A DNA stretch of 64,000 bases from positions 1-64,000 of the forward strand of contig NZ_AUGE01000010.1 in assembly GCF_000426865.1 (NCBI RefSeq). Reading direction: 5' to 3'. The notes under the pieces were generated by a model. The model ran no database searches. It saw only the letters and a list, made by a program, of their open reading frames with translations, and had not been told where the DNA came from. Positions 37,476 to 46,340 of this stretch are shown piece after piece (position 1 is the stretch's first letter; each line of letters starts with the position of its first letter). The DNA is from Citrifermentans bremense R1 (GTDB lineage: Bacteria > Desulfobacterota > Desulfuromonadia > Geobacterales > Geobacteraceae). The translations under genes and the position numbers were made by a program.

Positions 37476-38423
37476 ATGTCGCGCTACAACGCATTTTCCG
37501 ATGAGCTGAAAAGGGTATTCGGCTGCAAGGTGCAGAGGCTGTCGGTCGACGCCGGGTTCACCTGCCCCAACCGCGACGGGAAGGTCGGGACGCAGGGGTG
37601 CATCTTCTGCGGCGGCAAGGGGTCGGGTTCCTACGGCATCCTGCAGGAGGCGGGCGTCGCCCAGCAGCTCGAACACGCCAAGGAGGTGATGGTCCGCAAG
37701 TACAAGGCGGCCCGCTTCATCGCCTACTTCCAGTCCTACTCGAACACCTACGCGCCGGTGGAGCGGCTGAAGGCGCTTTACGACGAGGCTTTGAGCGTCC
37801 CGGACGTTGTCGGGCTCATCGTCGGCACCCGCCCCGACTGCCTCCCTGAAGCGACCCTCGACCTCCTCGCCTCTTACGCACGGCGCACCTACTTCTGGTT
37901 GGAGCTGGGGCTGCAGTCCCACCTGGACCGCACCCTCGCCGCCATAGGGCGCGGGCACGACCGCGCCTCCTTCGAGAGCGCGCTAGAAGGGTGCCGGGAG
38001 CGCGGCATTCGGGTCTGCGCCCACGTCATCCTGGGGTTGCCGGGGGAGAGCCGGGAGGAGATGCTCTCCTGCGCCGACTACCTGAACCGGCAAGGGGTGG
38101 ACGGCGTCAAGGTCCACCTGCTGCACGTCATGCGCGGCACCCGCCTAGCCGAGCAGTACGAGGGTGGGGAGGTCACGCTTTTGGATCGGGACAGCTACGT
38201 GGGGCTCGTGTGCGACTTCCTGGAGCGGCTCGACCCGCGCATCGTGGTGCAGCGCCTGACCGGCGACGGCAACCGGCGTGACCTGATCGCCCCCCTTTGG
38301 TCCTTGGCCAAGTTCGAGGTGCTGAACTGCATCGACAACGAGCTCAAGAGAAGGGGGACCCGGCAGGGGGCCAGGCTAAGCGAAAACCTCCCTCACCCGG
38401 CCTGCGGCCACCCTCTCCCATAG
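37476..38423 (+). CDS. Radical SAM protein, TIGR01212 (YhcC-like) family
   Basis: This 315-residue radical SAM enzyme has cluster cysteines in the spaced form C-x12-C-x2-C, seen as TCPNRDGKVG...CIFC. The family landmarks DAGFTCPNRDG, YFQSYSNTYAP and GLQSHLDRTL follow. The substrate of YhcC-type proteins is unknown. The last 12-13 residues (ENLPHPACGHPLP) and the stop are encoded by a dispersed repeat, so the natural C-terminus was probably replaced. GAGGAG precedes the ATG. Confidence 0.9.
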   Translation: MSRYNAFSDELKRVFGCKVQRLSVDAGFTCPNRDGKVGTQGCIFCGGKGSGSYGILQEAGVAQQLEHAKEVMVRKYKAARFIAYFQSYSNTYAPVERLKALYDEALSVPDVVGLIVGTRPDCLPEATLDLLASYARRTYFWLELGLQSHLDRTLAAIGRGHDRASFESALEGCRERGIRVCAHVILGLPGESREEMLSCADYLNRQGVDGVKVHLLHVMRGTRLAEQYEGGEVTLLDRDSYVGLVCDFLERLDPRIVVQRLTGDGNRRDLIAPLWSLAKFEVLNCIDNELKRRGTRQGARLSENLPHPACGHPLP

Positions 38424-38430
38424 GGCGAGG
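38391..38430. repeat. Dispersed palindromic repeat, copy B (inside the 3' end of a gene)
   Basis: About 36 of 40 bases match 5001-5040. The copy supplies the final codons and the TAG of the radical SAM gene. CCCTCTCCCATAGGGCGAGGG can fold back on itself. Confidence 0.75.
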
Positions 38431-38520
38431 GGATGGACTAGCCCCTAGCTCTTTCAAGTTAAATATGATTAACTCTTCCCTGCGTTTGCCGTCGACTTCA
38501 CCTTTGCCACCAGGGGAGCC

Positions 38521-39315
38521 ATGGAAATTTCAGGCGAAATCAGATCCTTCGAGGAGTTCCGCAGGCTGATCAAAAAGACCAACCCCGGCTCCTGGAACTT
38601 CTTCAGGGGGGAAAGCCGGGACTTCTATTCCCTCATCCCGAAGATCGGGCGCCTGACCAAGGAGCCCCCGGCCCGCGGCGGCAAGAGCGACCGGCGCATG
38701 CCCGCGGACATCTACGGGGAGTACGAGGCGCTGCAGGAATTCAAGAAATCGGGACGGCACATGGTGGAGGTGCAGCCGGCGACGGAATGGGAATGGCTGG
38801 CCTTAGCCCAGCACCACGGCCTCCCCACCCGGCTCCTCGACTGGTCGGTGAACCCACTCATCGCCCTGTACTTCGCCGTCGCCGACCCTTACGCCGATCT
38901 CGACCTCAAGAAAGACCAGCTCTCCCACCCGGAATATTGCGGCGGTGCCGCCTTCTACATTGCCCACACCATGTACGGCCTCTCCGAGATAGACGAGAAG
39001 ACGAGCCCGTTCGAAGCCGGAACCTGCTTCTTCTCGGCGCCGGTCATCGCCTCCCGCATCAAGGCCCAAAGCGGCGTCTTCTCCGTGTTGAAGGATCCCT
39101 GGAAATCGCTGGAGCTGCAGCTCTCGGAAAAGGAGCATATCCGCAAGTACCGGATCCCCTTCCAAAACCGCACCTTCCTCGCCCAGGAGCTGAAGCTCTT
39201 GGGGATGAACCACGCTTTTGTATTCGCCGACCTGGACGGGCTGGCCCGCTACATCCAGGAGAAGGTTTCGGACAAGACCGACCCGCAGCACTCTCTGGCC
39301 GCCCGCCACGTCTAA
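38521..39315 (+). CDS. FRG-domain protein
   Basis: This 264-residue protein is named for its FRG motif, here WNFFRGESRDFYSLIPKIGR near residue 27, plus the second conserved block LAQHHGLPTRLLDWSVNPLIALYFAV. FRG proteins are of unknown function and often appear in accessory DNA and near defence or toxin genes. No such genes lie next to it. It sits between a repeat-bounded radical SAM gene and the flagellar operon, which suggests an inserted gene. GGGGAG precedes the ATG. Confidence 0.82.
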   Translation: MEISGEIRSFEEFRRLIKKTNPGSWNFFRGESRDFYSLIPKIGRLTKEPPARGGKSDRRMPADIYGEYEALQEFKKSGRHMVEVQPATEWEWLALAQHHGLPTRLLDWSVNPLIALYFAVADPYADLDLKKDQLSHPEYCGGAAFYIAHTMYGLSEIDEKTSPFEAGTCFFSAPVIASRIKAQSGVFSVLKDPWKSLELQLSEKEHIRKYRIPFQNRTFLAQELKLLGMNHAFVFADLDGLARYIQEKVSDKTDPQHSLAARHV

Positions 39316-39491
39316 CCTCGCGCCCCCTCGCAAAAAAAACTCCGGTCAAAAAGTTGACTGCCGCCCGTAGCCAAAAATGACGGCGGTACATGGCGGACCG
39401 CTTCAAGGAAAAAGGCGGCCCCGGGCCTTCAAGTGCCGTATTTATTGGATATTTCCCAATTCGGCACTCTTGTCTCCGCATTTCCCGCCTA

Positions 39492-39507
39492 TGGCATACC
39501 GGTTGCA
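39492..39507 (+). promoter_or_regulatory. Sigma-54 promoter of the flhA-flgL flagellar operon
   Basis: TGGCATA (39492-39498), CCGG, TTGCA (39503-39507): invariant GG and GC with correct spacing and a perfect -12 block. It lies 55 bases before the flhA start. Confidence 0.85.
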
Positions 39508-39561
39508 CAGTGTCCCTTGCCCGGAGGTACCCCTCCACAGAACAGGCAAAGGATGCAACGA

Positions 39562-41640
39562 ATGGCAAACGGCGCGACCGACGTCCTGGCGCTACCAGGA
39601 CCCAAGAAAAATTCGGACATCTACATGGCGGTGGCCCTGATCGGGATACTGTCCCTGATGATCATCCCGGTACCGGCATTCATGCTGGACATCTTCCTCG
39701 CGGCCAACATCACCATCGCTCTCGTCATCCTGCTGGTCTGCCTCTACACGATCCAACCGCTCGACTTCTCTGTGTTTCCGTCCATCCTGCTGGTCACCAC
39801 GCTCTTCCGGCTGGCCCTGAACATCGCCTCCACCCGGCTCATCCTTTTGCACGGCAGCGAAGGGGTCGAGGCGGCGGGGGGGGTCATCAAGGCCTTCGGG
39901 CAGTTCGTGGTCGGCGGCAACTACGTGGTCGGCGCCGTCATCTTCCTGATCCTCGTCATCATCAACTTCGTGGTCATCACCAAGGGCGCCGGGCGCGTCG
40001 CCGAGGTCGCCGCCAGGTTCACCCTGGACGCCATGCCCGGCAAGCAGATGGCCATCGACGCCGACCTCTCCAACGGCCTTCTGACCGACAAGGAGGCGAA
40101 GGAGCGGCGCAAGAAGATCGCGCGCGAGGCGGACTTCTACGGCTCCATGGACGGTGCCAGCAAGTTCGTGCGCGGGGACGCCGTAGCCGGCATCATGATC
40201 GTCTTCGTCAACATCATCGGCGGCTTCATCATCGGCGTCTGGCAGAAGGGGATGGCGCTGGACCAGGCGCTCACCAACTACACGCTCCTCACCATCGGCG
40301 AGGGGCTCGTGGCCCAGGTCCCGGCGCTGATCATCTCCACCGCGGCCGGCGTCATCGTTACCCGCTCGGCCGACGAGAACAACTTCGGCCACGAGATCGC
40401 GGGACAGCTCCTCAACTACCCGAAGGCGTTCCAGGTGGCCTCCGGGGTTCTTTTCGTCTTCGCCCTGATCCCGGGGCTGCCGCATTTCGCCTTCTTCCTG
40501 CTCTCCGGCGTCGCCTACCTGGTGAGCAAGATGGCGGTGGAGAAGAAGGCGGAGATCGAGGATGTCGTCGAGACCCAGGCAGGCGCCGAGGATCTGGACC
40601 AGATCAGCTCCATCAGGCCTTTGGACATGCTGGAGTTGGAGGTCGGCTACGGCCTGGTCCCCATGGTGGACGCAAGCCAGCAGGGGGAGCTTTTGGACCG
40701 GATCCGCTCCATCAGGAAGCAGGTGGCGGACCGCATGGGGTTCATCGTTCCCCCCATCCATATCCACGACAACCTGCAGCTGAAGCCGTACGAGTACAAC
40801 CTCCTGATCAACGGCGCCAAGGTGGGAGGGGGGGAACTTTCCGGGCAGTACCTTGCCATGGACTCCGGCGGCGCTACCGGCCAGCTCGAAGGGATCAAGA
40901 CCACCGAGCCGGTATTCGGGCTTCCCGCCGTGTGGATCAAGGGGAAGGAGCGGGAGAGGGCTCAGGTCTCCGGCTACACGGTCGTGGACAACACCACCAT
41001 CCTCGCCACCCACATCAGCGAGACCATCAAGAAGCACGCCCACGAACTGGTGGGGCGCCAGGAGCTGCAGCAGCTTCTGGACAGCATCGCCGCCACGCTC
41101 CCGAAGGTGGTGGAGGAACTGGTGCCGTCGCTCCTCTCCCTGGGAACGGTGCTGCGCGTGGTCAAAAACCTCTTGAAGGAAAACGTCTCCATCAGGGACC
41201 TGCGCTCCATCCTGGAGACGCTGGCCGACTTCGGCGGCGTGACCAAGGACCCGGACATGCTCACCGAGTTCGTGCGCCAGAGCCTGGGGCGCTACATCGT
41301 GGAGCAGTACAAGCGGGAGGACGACACGCTCTGCGTCCTCACCATGGACCGCGAGGTGGAGGAGATCATAGCCGACGCGGTGCAGCTTTCGGAGCAAGGG
41401 AGCTACCTGGCCATAGAGCCGGGGGTGGCGCAGCGCATCCTGGCCGCCATCCGGAGAAACGCCGAGCAGTTTGACGCCACCGGCGTCCTGCCGGTGCTGA
41501 TGGCGTCCCCCAGCATACGGCGCCACGTGAAGAAGCTTACCGAACGTTACATGCCCAACCTGGCGGTCATCTCGCACAACGAGATCCCGCCGAACATAAA
41601 AATCCAATCTTTAGGCGTGGTGGTGCTCAATGCTAGTTAA
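39562..41640 (+). CDS. flhA: Flagellar export gate protein FlhA
   Basis: A core membrane component of the flagellar type III export apparatus. The 692-residue product has about eight N-terminal membrane helices (residues about 20-320), including the conserved VTTLFRLALNIASTRLIL and the FHIPEP-type loop DGASKFVRGDAVAGI. A cytoplasmic domain that docks chaperone-substrate complexes follows. The ATG at 39562 is chosen because AAAGG lies 9 bases upstream and MANGATDVLAL fits the family; an in-frame extension to 39433 crosses the sigma-54 promoter. It overlaps flhF by 11 bases. Confidence 0.96.
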   Translation: MANGATDVLALPGPKKNSDIYMAVALIGILSLMIIPVPAFMLDIFLAANITIALVILLVCLYTIQPLDFSVFPSILLVTTLFRLALNIASTRLILLHGSEGVEAAGGVIKAFGQFVVGGNYVVGAVIFLILVIINFVVITKGAGRVAEVAARFTLDAMPGKQMAIDADLSNGLLTDKEAKERRKKIAREADFYGSMDGASKFVRGDAVAGIMIVFVNIIGGFIIGVWQKGMALDQALTNYTLLTIGEGLVAQVPALIISTAAGVIVTRSADENNFGHEIAGQLLNYPKAFQVASGVLFVFALIPGLPHFAFFLLSGVAYLVSKMAVEKKAEIEDVVETQAGAEDLDQISSIRPLDMLELEVGYGLVPMVDASQQGELLDRIRSIRKQVADRMGFIVPPIHIHDNLQLKPYEYNLLINGAKVGGGELSGQYLAMDSGGATGQLEGIKTTEPVFGLPAVWIKGKERERAQVSGYTVVDNTTILATHISETIKKHAHELVGRQELQQLLDSIAATLPKVVEELVPSLLSLGTVLRVVKNLLKENVSIRDLRSILETLADFGGVTKDPDMLTEFVRQSLGRYIVEQYKREDDTLCVLTMDREVEEIIADAVQLSEQGSYLAIEPGVAQRILAAIRRNAEQFDATGVLPVLMASPSIRRHVKKLTERYMPNLAVISHNEIPPNIKIQSLGVVVLNAS

Positions 41641-43084
41641 AACCTTTCAGGCAGGCGAGATGTCGGAGGCTTTACGGATGGTGAAGGCGGAGATGGGGCT
41701 GGACGCCATGATCCTCTCTTCGAAGAAGGAGCGGAAAAAGGGGTTCCTTGGCTTTTTCTCCAAGCCGTACTACGAGGTGACCGCGGCGCTGGAGCCGAGA
41801 CAGCCCCAGCCGCGTCACAACCCATACCGCGAGGAGGCTCCCCCGGCGCCGCCCGAGCGCGAACTCTCCACCCGCGAGGAGTTCCAGAACTCCATGCTGG
41901 GACCGCTGGCGCGGGAGGTGCGCGAGCTGAAGCAGCGCCTCGAAGCGCTTTCGAAAAAAGAGGCCGCGGCGCCGCGAGAGCCGTTGCAGCCGATGCAGCC
42001 GGCAACCGAGCAGGGTGCCGAAACCCCGGCCCCCAGGACCTTCGCCAAGGAGGAGCTCGAGGAGATCAAGAAGCTCCTGTACAGCGCCGTCTCGGGTAAG
42101 GAAAAAGAACCGAGGCTGGTGAGCTTCCCCCTCGCCGGGGGCGGGAGCGCCTCTGAAACCACCCAAGCGAAGAGCATGGCGGCCCAGTTGCAGCAGCAGC
42201 TCGAGGTGCTGAGCGTCCCGTCCCTGCCGCCGGTAAAGGAGACCACGCTGGTAGAGGAGGTCCGGGAGGCGAAGCAGAGCGTGCGTGCCAGCCAGGGTGA
42301 GCTCCTCCTCGACGCGCTTGCCGCCGAGCTGCAGGGGGAGGACGTAGGCCCCGCGGCGATCGAGCTCCTCATGGAGGCGATCAGGCCCGCCGCGCGCGGA
42401 GGCGCCGGCATCGGCGAGCTGAGAAACCTCATGGCGGACGCTTTGGCCGGGATGATCAAGTGCTCCGGATCGCTGCGCATCAAGAAGACCGGCCCGCGCA
42501 TAGTCGCGGTAGTAGGCCCCACCGGGGTGGGGAAGACCACCACCATCGCCAAGATCGCCGCCCTCTACGCGCTGAACCGCCGGGTCTCGGTCGCCATGGT
42601 GACCATGGACAACTTCAGGGTGGGTGCGGTGGAGCAGCTCAAGACCTACGCGAAGATCATGGACCTGCCGCTGGAGGTGGCCGGGAACTCCCAGGAGCTC
42701 GGCAAGGCGCTCGCCAGGCACTCCGACAAGGACCTGATCATGATCGACACCGCCGGCAGGAGCCCCAAGGATACCGAACGGCTGGACGAGCTTAAGGGTT
42801 ACCTGGAGGCACACAACGGCATCGACGTCTACCTCTGCCTCTCCGCCACCACCAGGACCCGCGAGATCGACGAGATCATAGCGACCTTCGGGACGCTGCC
42901 GATTACGAAGCTTCTCTTCACCAAGCTGGACGAGAGCAGGAGCCTTGGCTGCATCGTCGACACCTATTTGAAGCACAAGGTTCCCCTTTCCTATTTCAGC
43001 ACCGGCCAGAAGGTGCCCGAGGACATCGAGGTGGCAAGCTCTCGCAAACTCGCCGCGCTGGTGGTGCAGGAGTCAACAAGATGA
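41630..43084 (+). CDS. flhF: Flagellar placement GTPase FlhF
   Basis: An SRP-type GTPase that sets the number and polar position of flagella. The 484-residue product has a basic N-terminal B domain (MLVKTFQAGEMSEAL), a Pro/Gln-rich linker and the NG domain with G1 GPTGVGKTTTIAKIA, DTAGRSPKD (G3) and TKLDESRSLG (G4). It starts inside flhA and overlaps flhG by 4 bases, so the trio is probably translationally coupled. Confidence 0.95.
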   Translation: MLVKTFQAGEMSEALRMVKAEMGLDAMILSSKKERKKGFLGFFSKPYYEVTAALEPRQPQPRHNPYREEAPPAPPERELSTREEFQNSMLGPLAREVRELKQRLEALSKKEAAAPREPLQPMQPATEQGAETPAPRTFAKEELEEIKKLLYSAVSGKEKEPRLVSFPLAGGGSASETTQAKSMAAQLQQQLEVLSVPSLPPVKETTLVEEVREAKQSVRASQGELLLDALAAELQGEDVGPAAIELLMEAIRPAARGGAGIGELRNLMADALAGMIKCSGSLRIKKTGPRIVAVVGPTGVGKTTTIAKIAALYALNRRVSVAMVTMDNFRVGAVEQLKTYAKIMDLPLEVAGNSQELGKALARHSDKDLIMIDTAGRSPKDTERLDELKGYLEAHNGIDVYLCLSATTRTREIDEIIATFGTLPITKLLFTKLDESRSLGCIVDTYLKHKVPLSYFSTGQKVPEDIEVASSRKLAALVVQESTR

Positions 43085-44001
43085 CAGTTTCATGTCTGGC
43101 AACAGATCAGGCCGAATCTTTGAGGCGGCTGGCCGGCCGCAGCAGAAGCGAGGTTCCCACTCCTGACCTCCTGCAGGTGCGCGAAGGGCTGCGGGTGATC
43201 TCGGTCACCAGCGGCAAGGGCGGGGTCGGCAACAGCTCCGTGGTGGTCAATCTCGCCGCCTCGCTCGCCGCTTCCGGACAAAGGGTGCTGATCGTCGATT
43301 CCAACCCTGGGGTAGGCGACATCTGCCTGCGGCTGGGCAGACAGACCCCCTACCGGATGAGCCAGGTCCTTTCTGGCGAGATCGCGCTGGAGGAGACCGT
43401 GGTCGACGTCGGCGGCGGCGTGAGCGTGCTGCCGGCGGGGATGGAGATGCAGCAGTACTCGTCGCTCTCCCCGAGGGAGCGGGTGGCGCTGGTGCAGGGG
43501 ATGCTCCGCCTGGAGGACCGCTTCGACTACTTCCTGATCGACACCGGCGCGGGTATCGCGGCGAACCTCACCAGCTTCGCCTCCATCGCCCGGGAGATCA
43601 TGCTGGTGGTGACCCCGGAGCCGACCTCGATCACCGACGCCTACGCCCTGATCAAGGCGCTTTCCGGCCGCGACAGCTCCTTCAAGTTCCGGCTCCTGGT
43701 CAACATGTGCCGCGACAATCAGGAGGGGGTGACACTCTTTTCCAAACTTTCTGCAATAACGGGACGCTTTTTGCAAGTCTCGTTTGAGCACGCAGGCTGC
43801 ATCCTGCACGACGAACTCCTGGTGGAATCGGTGAAGAGGAGGGGGGCGCTCTGCCGCCTCTATCCCGACGCCAAGGCCTCGGCGGGTTTCAAACATCTGG
43901 CCCGGAAAATAAATGCGGAGCGGACGGCGGACATGGTGCCCATGCCGGTCGCCCCGATGGCATCTAGCAAGCTGTGGAGGAACCATGAACTGTCTTCTTA
44001 A
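43081..44001 (+). CDS. flhG: FlhG/FleN MinD-like ATPase with altered nucleotide-binding residues
   Basis: This 306-residue MinD/ParA-type protein partners FlhF to limit flagellar number. The N-terminus keeps the FlhF-stimulating DQAxxLR motif (DQAESLR). The deviant Walker A reads GKGGVGNSS: signature Lys46 is present, but the invariant P-loop lysine is Asn51. The next catalytic block, usually DxDxG, is D73-S-N75-P-G, so the second Asp is also Asn. The rest of the fold (FDYFLIDTGAG, TPEPTSITDAYALIK) is normal. This suggests lowered or absent ATP hydrolysis, which is inferred. Its last 17 bases overlap fliA. Confidence 0.92.
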   Translation: MTVSCLATDQAESLRRLAGRSRSEVPTPDLLQVREGLRVISVTSGKGGVGNSSVVVNLAASLAASGQRVLIVDSNPGVGDICLRLGRQTPYRMSQVLSGEIALEETVVDVGGGVSVLPAGMEMQQYSSLSPRERVALVQGMLRLEDRFDYFLIDTGAGIAANLTSFASIAREIMLVVTPEPTSITDAYALIKALSGRDSSFKFRLLVNMCRDNQEGVTLFSKLSAITGRFLQVSFEHAGCILHDELLVESVKRRGALCRLYPDAKASAGFKHLARKINAERTADMVPMPVAPMASSKLWRNHELSS

Positions 44002-44737
44002 GGCGTACGAGAACGAGGCGCAACGCGGGGTGCCGATGAGCAGGGACGAACTGGTGGTCACCCACCTCCCCTTGGTGAAGTTCATCGTGGACCGGATCGC
44101 CTCCTCGCTTCCCCCGCACCTGGACCGCGACGACTTAAGGAGCGCTGCGGTAATCGGGCTCATATCCGCGGCCGAGCGCTTCGACCCCGCCCGCGGGGTG
44201 CAGTTCAAGACCTTCGCCGAGCAGCGCATCCGCGGCACCATAATGGACGAGCTGAGGGCGCAGGACTGGCTCACCAGAAGCCTCAGGGACAAGTTCAAGA
44301 AACTGGAGCGCGAGTTCTCGCAGCTGGAGCAGCGCCTGGGGAGGAACCCCTCCAGCGACGAGGTGGCGCTCGCCATGGGGCTGGAGCTGAAGGACTACTT
44401 CCGGCTCCTGGAGGAGATCCACCTCCTCTCCTTCGTCTCGCTGGACGACGCCTGGCACGACGAGGACGGCGCTCCCTTCGGGCTTCTGGACGTCCTGGAG
44501 GACAAGGGGACCGAGAGCCCGCAGAGCCAGCTGATCGCGCGCCAGACCGTGGAGCGCCTGGCCGAGGCGATCGACGCCCTGCCGGAGAAGGAGCGCATCG
44601 TGGTCACGCTCTACTACTACGAAGAGCTGAACCTAAAAGAGATCGGCGCGGTCCTGGACCTCACCGAGTCAAGAATCTCGCAGCTGCACAGCCAGGCCAT
44701 CATCAGGCTGCGCGGCAAGATGAAGCGCCTGGGCTAG
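43985..44737 (+). CDS. fliA: Flagellar sigma-28 factor FliA
   Basis: An RNA polymerase sigma factor for late flagellar genes. The 250-residue product has region 2 (LPLVKFIVDRIA, DLRSAAVIGLISAAERFDP, RIRGTIMDELR), region 3 and region 4 (LPEKERIVVTLYYYEELNLKEIG, then SRISQLHSQAIIRLR). The ATG at 43985 follows GGAGG. It is held inactive by FlgM (49331-49633) until hook completion. TAAAG-type promoters upstream of flbD and fliC are its likely targets. Confidence 0.97.
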   Translation: MNCLLKAYENEAQRGVPMSRDELVVTHLPLVKFIVDRIASSLPPHLDRDDLRSAAVIGLISAAERFDPARGVQFKTFAEQRIRGTIMDELRAQDWLTRSLRDKFKKLEREFSQLEQRLGRNPSSDEVALAMGLELKDYFRLLEEIHLLSFVSLDDAWHDEDGAPFGLLDVLEDKGTESPQSQLIARQTVERLAEAIDALPEKERIVVTLYYYEELNLKEIGAVLDLTESRISQLHSQAIIRLRGKMKRLG

Positions 44738-44745
44738 GGGGGAGC

Positions 44746-45462
44746 ATGAACAGCGGCATATATGCGGCCCTTTCCGGGAACCTGTCGGCGCAGCGGCGCC
44801 TGGACGTGATCTCCAACAACCTGGCCAACTCCAACACCTCCGGTTTCAAGGCGGACCAGATCCAGTTCGAAAGCGTGCTGGCTAATGTCAAAAACCCGAC
44901 ACAGCAGGCGCCAGTTTTCAGTAACGACCGCTACTCCACCGACTACTCCCCCGGCGCCCTGCAAAGGACGGAGAACGCGCTCGACCTGGCGCTGGACGGT
45001 GACGGCTTCTTCGTGGTCAACACCCCGCAGGGCCCGGCCTACACCAGGCAGGGGAGCTTCTTCCGCAGCCAGGCCGGCCGCCTCGTGAACGCCGACGGCT
45101 TCGAGGTGCAGGGAAGCGGCGGCTCCATCGCCATCGGCGGCGGGAAGGTGGAGGTCTCCGGCAACGGCGAGGTAGTGGTGAACGGCGCGACCGTGGGGAC
45201 CCTCTCCAAGGTGGATTTCCCCAAGCCCTACCAGCTGACCAAGATCGGCGGGGGGCTCTTCGTGCCGGCGAACCCGCAGGCGGCGCCGGCCCCGACTCAA
45301 GCCTCGGTTAAGCAGGGGTACCTGGAAAGCTCAAACGTCAAGGTGGTGGTCGAGATGGCGCGCATGATCGAGGCGAGCCGCTACTTCGAGACCTGCGCCA
45401 AGGCGGTGAAAAGCTACGACGACATGACCGCCAGGGCGGCGAACGACCTGGGCAAGGTGTAG
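44746..45462 (+). CDS. flgF: Flagellar rod protein FlgF
   Basis: A proximal-rod component. The 238-residue product has the axial-protein N-terminus (GIYAALSGNLSAQRRLDVISNNLANSNTSGFK in shortened view), the middle block LDGDGFFVVNTPQGPAYTRQG, and the C-terminal rod helix LESSNVKVVVEMARMIEASRYFE. It is shorter than FlgG and lacks the FlgG LEFSN-type ending. It begins 8 bases after fliA. Confidence 0.9.
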   Translation: MNSGIYAALSGNLSAQRRLDVISNNLANSNTSGFKADQIQFESVLANVKNPTQQAPVFSNDRYSTDYSPGALQRTENALDLALDGDGFFVVNTPQGPAYTRQGSFFRSQAGRLVNADGFEVQGSGGSIAIGGGKVEVSGNGEVVVNGATVGTLSKVDFPKPYQLTKIGGGLFVPANPQAAPAPTQASVKQGYLESSNVKVVVEMARMIEASRYFETCAKAVKSYDDMTARAANDLGKV

Positions 45463-45506
45463 GGCCTGAGAGCGGCCCGATGTTGATTTAAAGCGACAGG
45501 AACGGA

Positions 45507-45534
45507 AACGCCGACCGAAACCGGTTCCGGCGTT
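45507..45534 (+). promoter_or_regulatory. Hairpin abutting the flgG ribosome site
   Basis: AACGCCG (45507-45513) pairs with CGGCGTT (45528-45534), with a small inner ACC/GGT stem. AAGGAG follows with no gap (45535-45540). The 84-base flgF-flgG gap is the longest inside the operon. Confidence 0.5.
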
Positions 45535-45546
45535 AAGGAGAAAAAA

Positions 45547-46335
45547 ATGATCAGGGCCCTTTGGACCGCAGCATCCGGGATGCAGGCACAGCAGCTCAAC
45601 ATAGACGTGGTAGCGCACAACCTGGCCAACGCCGCGACCACCGGCTTCAAGAAAAGCCGCGCGGACTTCCAGGATCTCATGTACCAGACCGAGAAGACCA
45701 CCGGCGCGCCCGCCACCAACGCCACCACCATCCCGACCGGGATCCAGGTGGGCCTGGGTGTCAGGCCGGGTGCGGTGACCAAGGTCTTCACCACGGGTAA
45801 CATCATCGCCACGGGGAACGAGCTCGATCTCGCCATCCAGGGGGACGGCTTCCTGCAGGTGCAGCAGTCCGACGGCTCGACCGCCTACACCCGCGCCGGC
45901 GCCCTGAAGCGCGACGGGCAGGGGAGGGTGGTCACCTCGGACGGACAGCCGGTGATCCCGGAGGTGCTCATCCCCAGCAACGCCACCCGCGTCACCGTCG
46001 GGACCGACGGTACCGTATCGGTGCAGCAGGCGGGGCAGACGGCGGCGACCACGGTAGGGACGCTGCAACTCGCCTCCTTCTCTAACCCCGCAGGCCTTAA
46101 CGCCATCGGCAAGAACCTCTTCCTCCCGACCGACTCCTCCGGGGCCGCCACCACCGGGACCGCCGGGCAAAACGGCCTGGGGACCATCGAGCAGGGGTTC
46201 CTCGAGAACAGCAACGTGAGCATCATGGAAGAGATGGTCAGCATGATCGTCGGGCAAAGGGCCTACGAGATCAACTCCAAGGCGATCCAGGCCTCCGACG
46301 AAATGCTGCAGCAGGCAGCGGGCCTGAAGAGGTAA
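45547..46335 (+). CDS. flgG: Flagellar distal-rod protein FlgG
   Basis: The main distal-rod subunit. The 262-residue product has the FlgG N-terminus [38 protein letters not shown], the middle [14 protein letters not shown], and the C-terminal [26 protein letters not shown] in shortened view. Length fits the family exactly. AAGGAG lies 6 bases before the ATG, directly after a hairpin. Confidence 0.96.
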   Translation: MIRALWTAASGMQAQQLNIDVVAHNLANAATTGFKKSRADFQDLMYQTEKTTGAPATNATTIPTGIQVGLGVRPGAVTKVFTTGNIIATGNELDLAIQGDGFLQVQQSDGSTAYTRAGALKRDGQGRVVTSDGQPVIPEVLIPSNATRVTVGTDGTVSVQQAGQTAATTVGTLQLASFSNPAGLNAIGKNLFLPTDSSGAATTGTAGQNGLGTIEQGFLENSNVSIMEEMVSMIVGQRAYEINSKAIQASDEMLQQAAGLKR

Positions 46336-46340
46336 TTTTG

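Noticed and set aside
37386-37958. N-terminal extension of the helicase fusion
   Set aside because: The extension would overlap the divergent radical SAM gene, has no ribosome site, and shows no domain.
39390-41474. Long plus-strand frame overlapping flhA in another frame
   Set aside because: Composition is Arg/His/Gly-rich, typical of a GC-rich shadow frame; flhA in its own frame has all family motifs.
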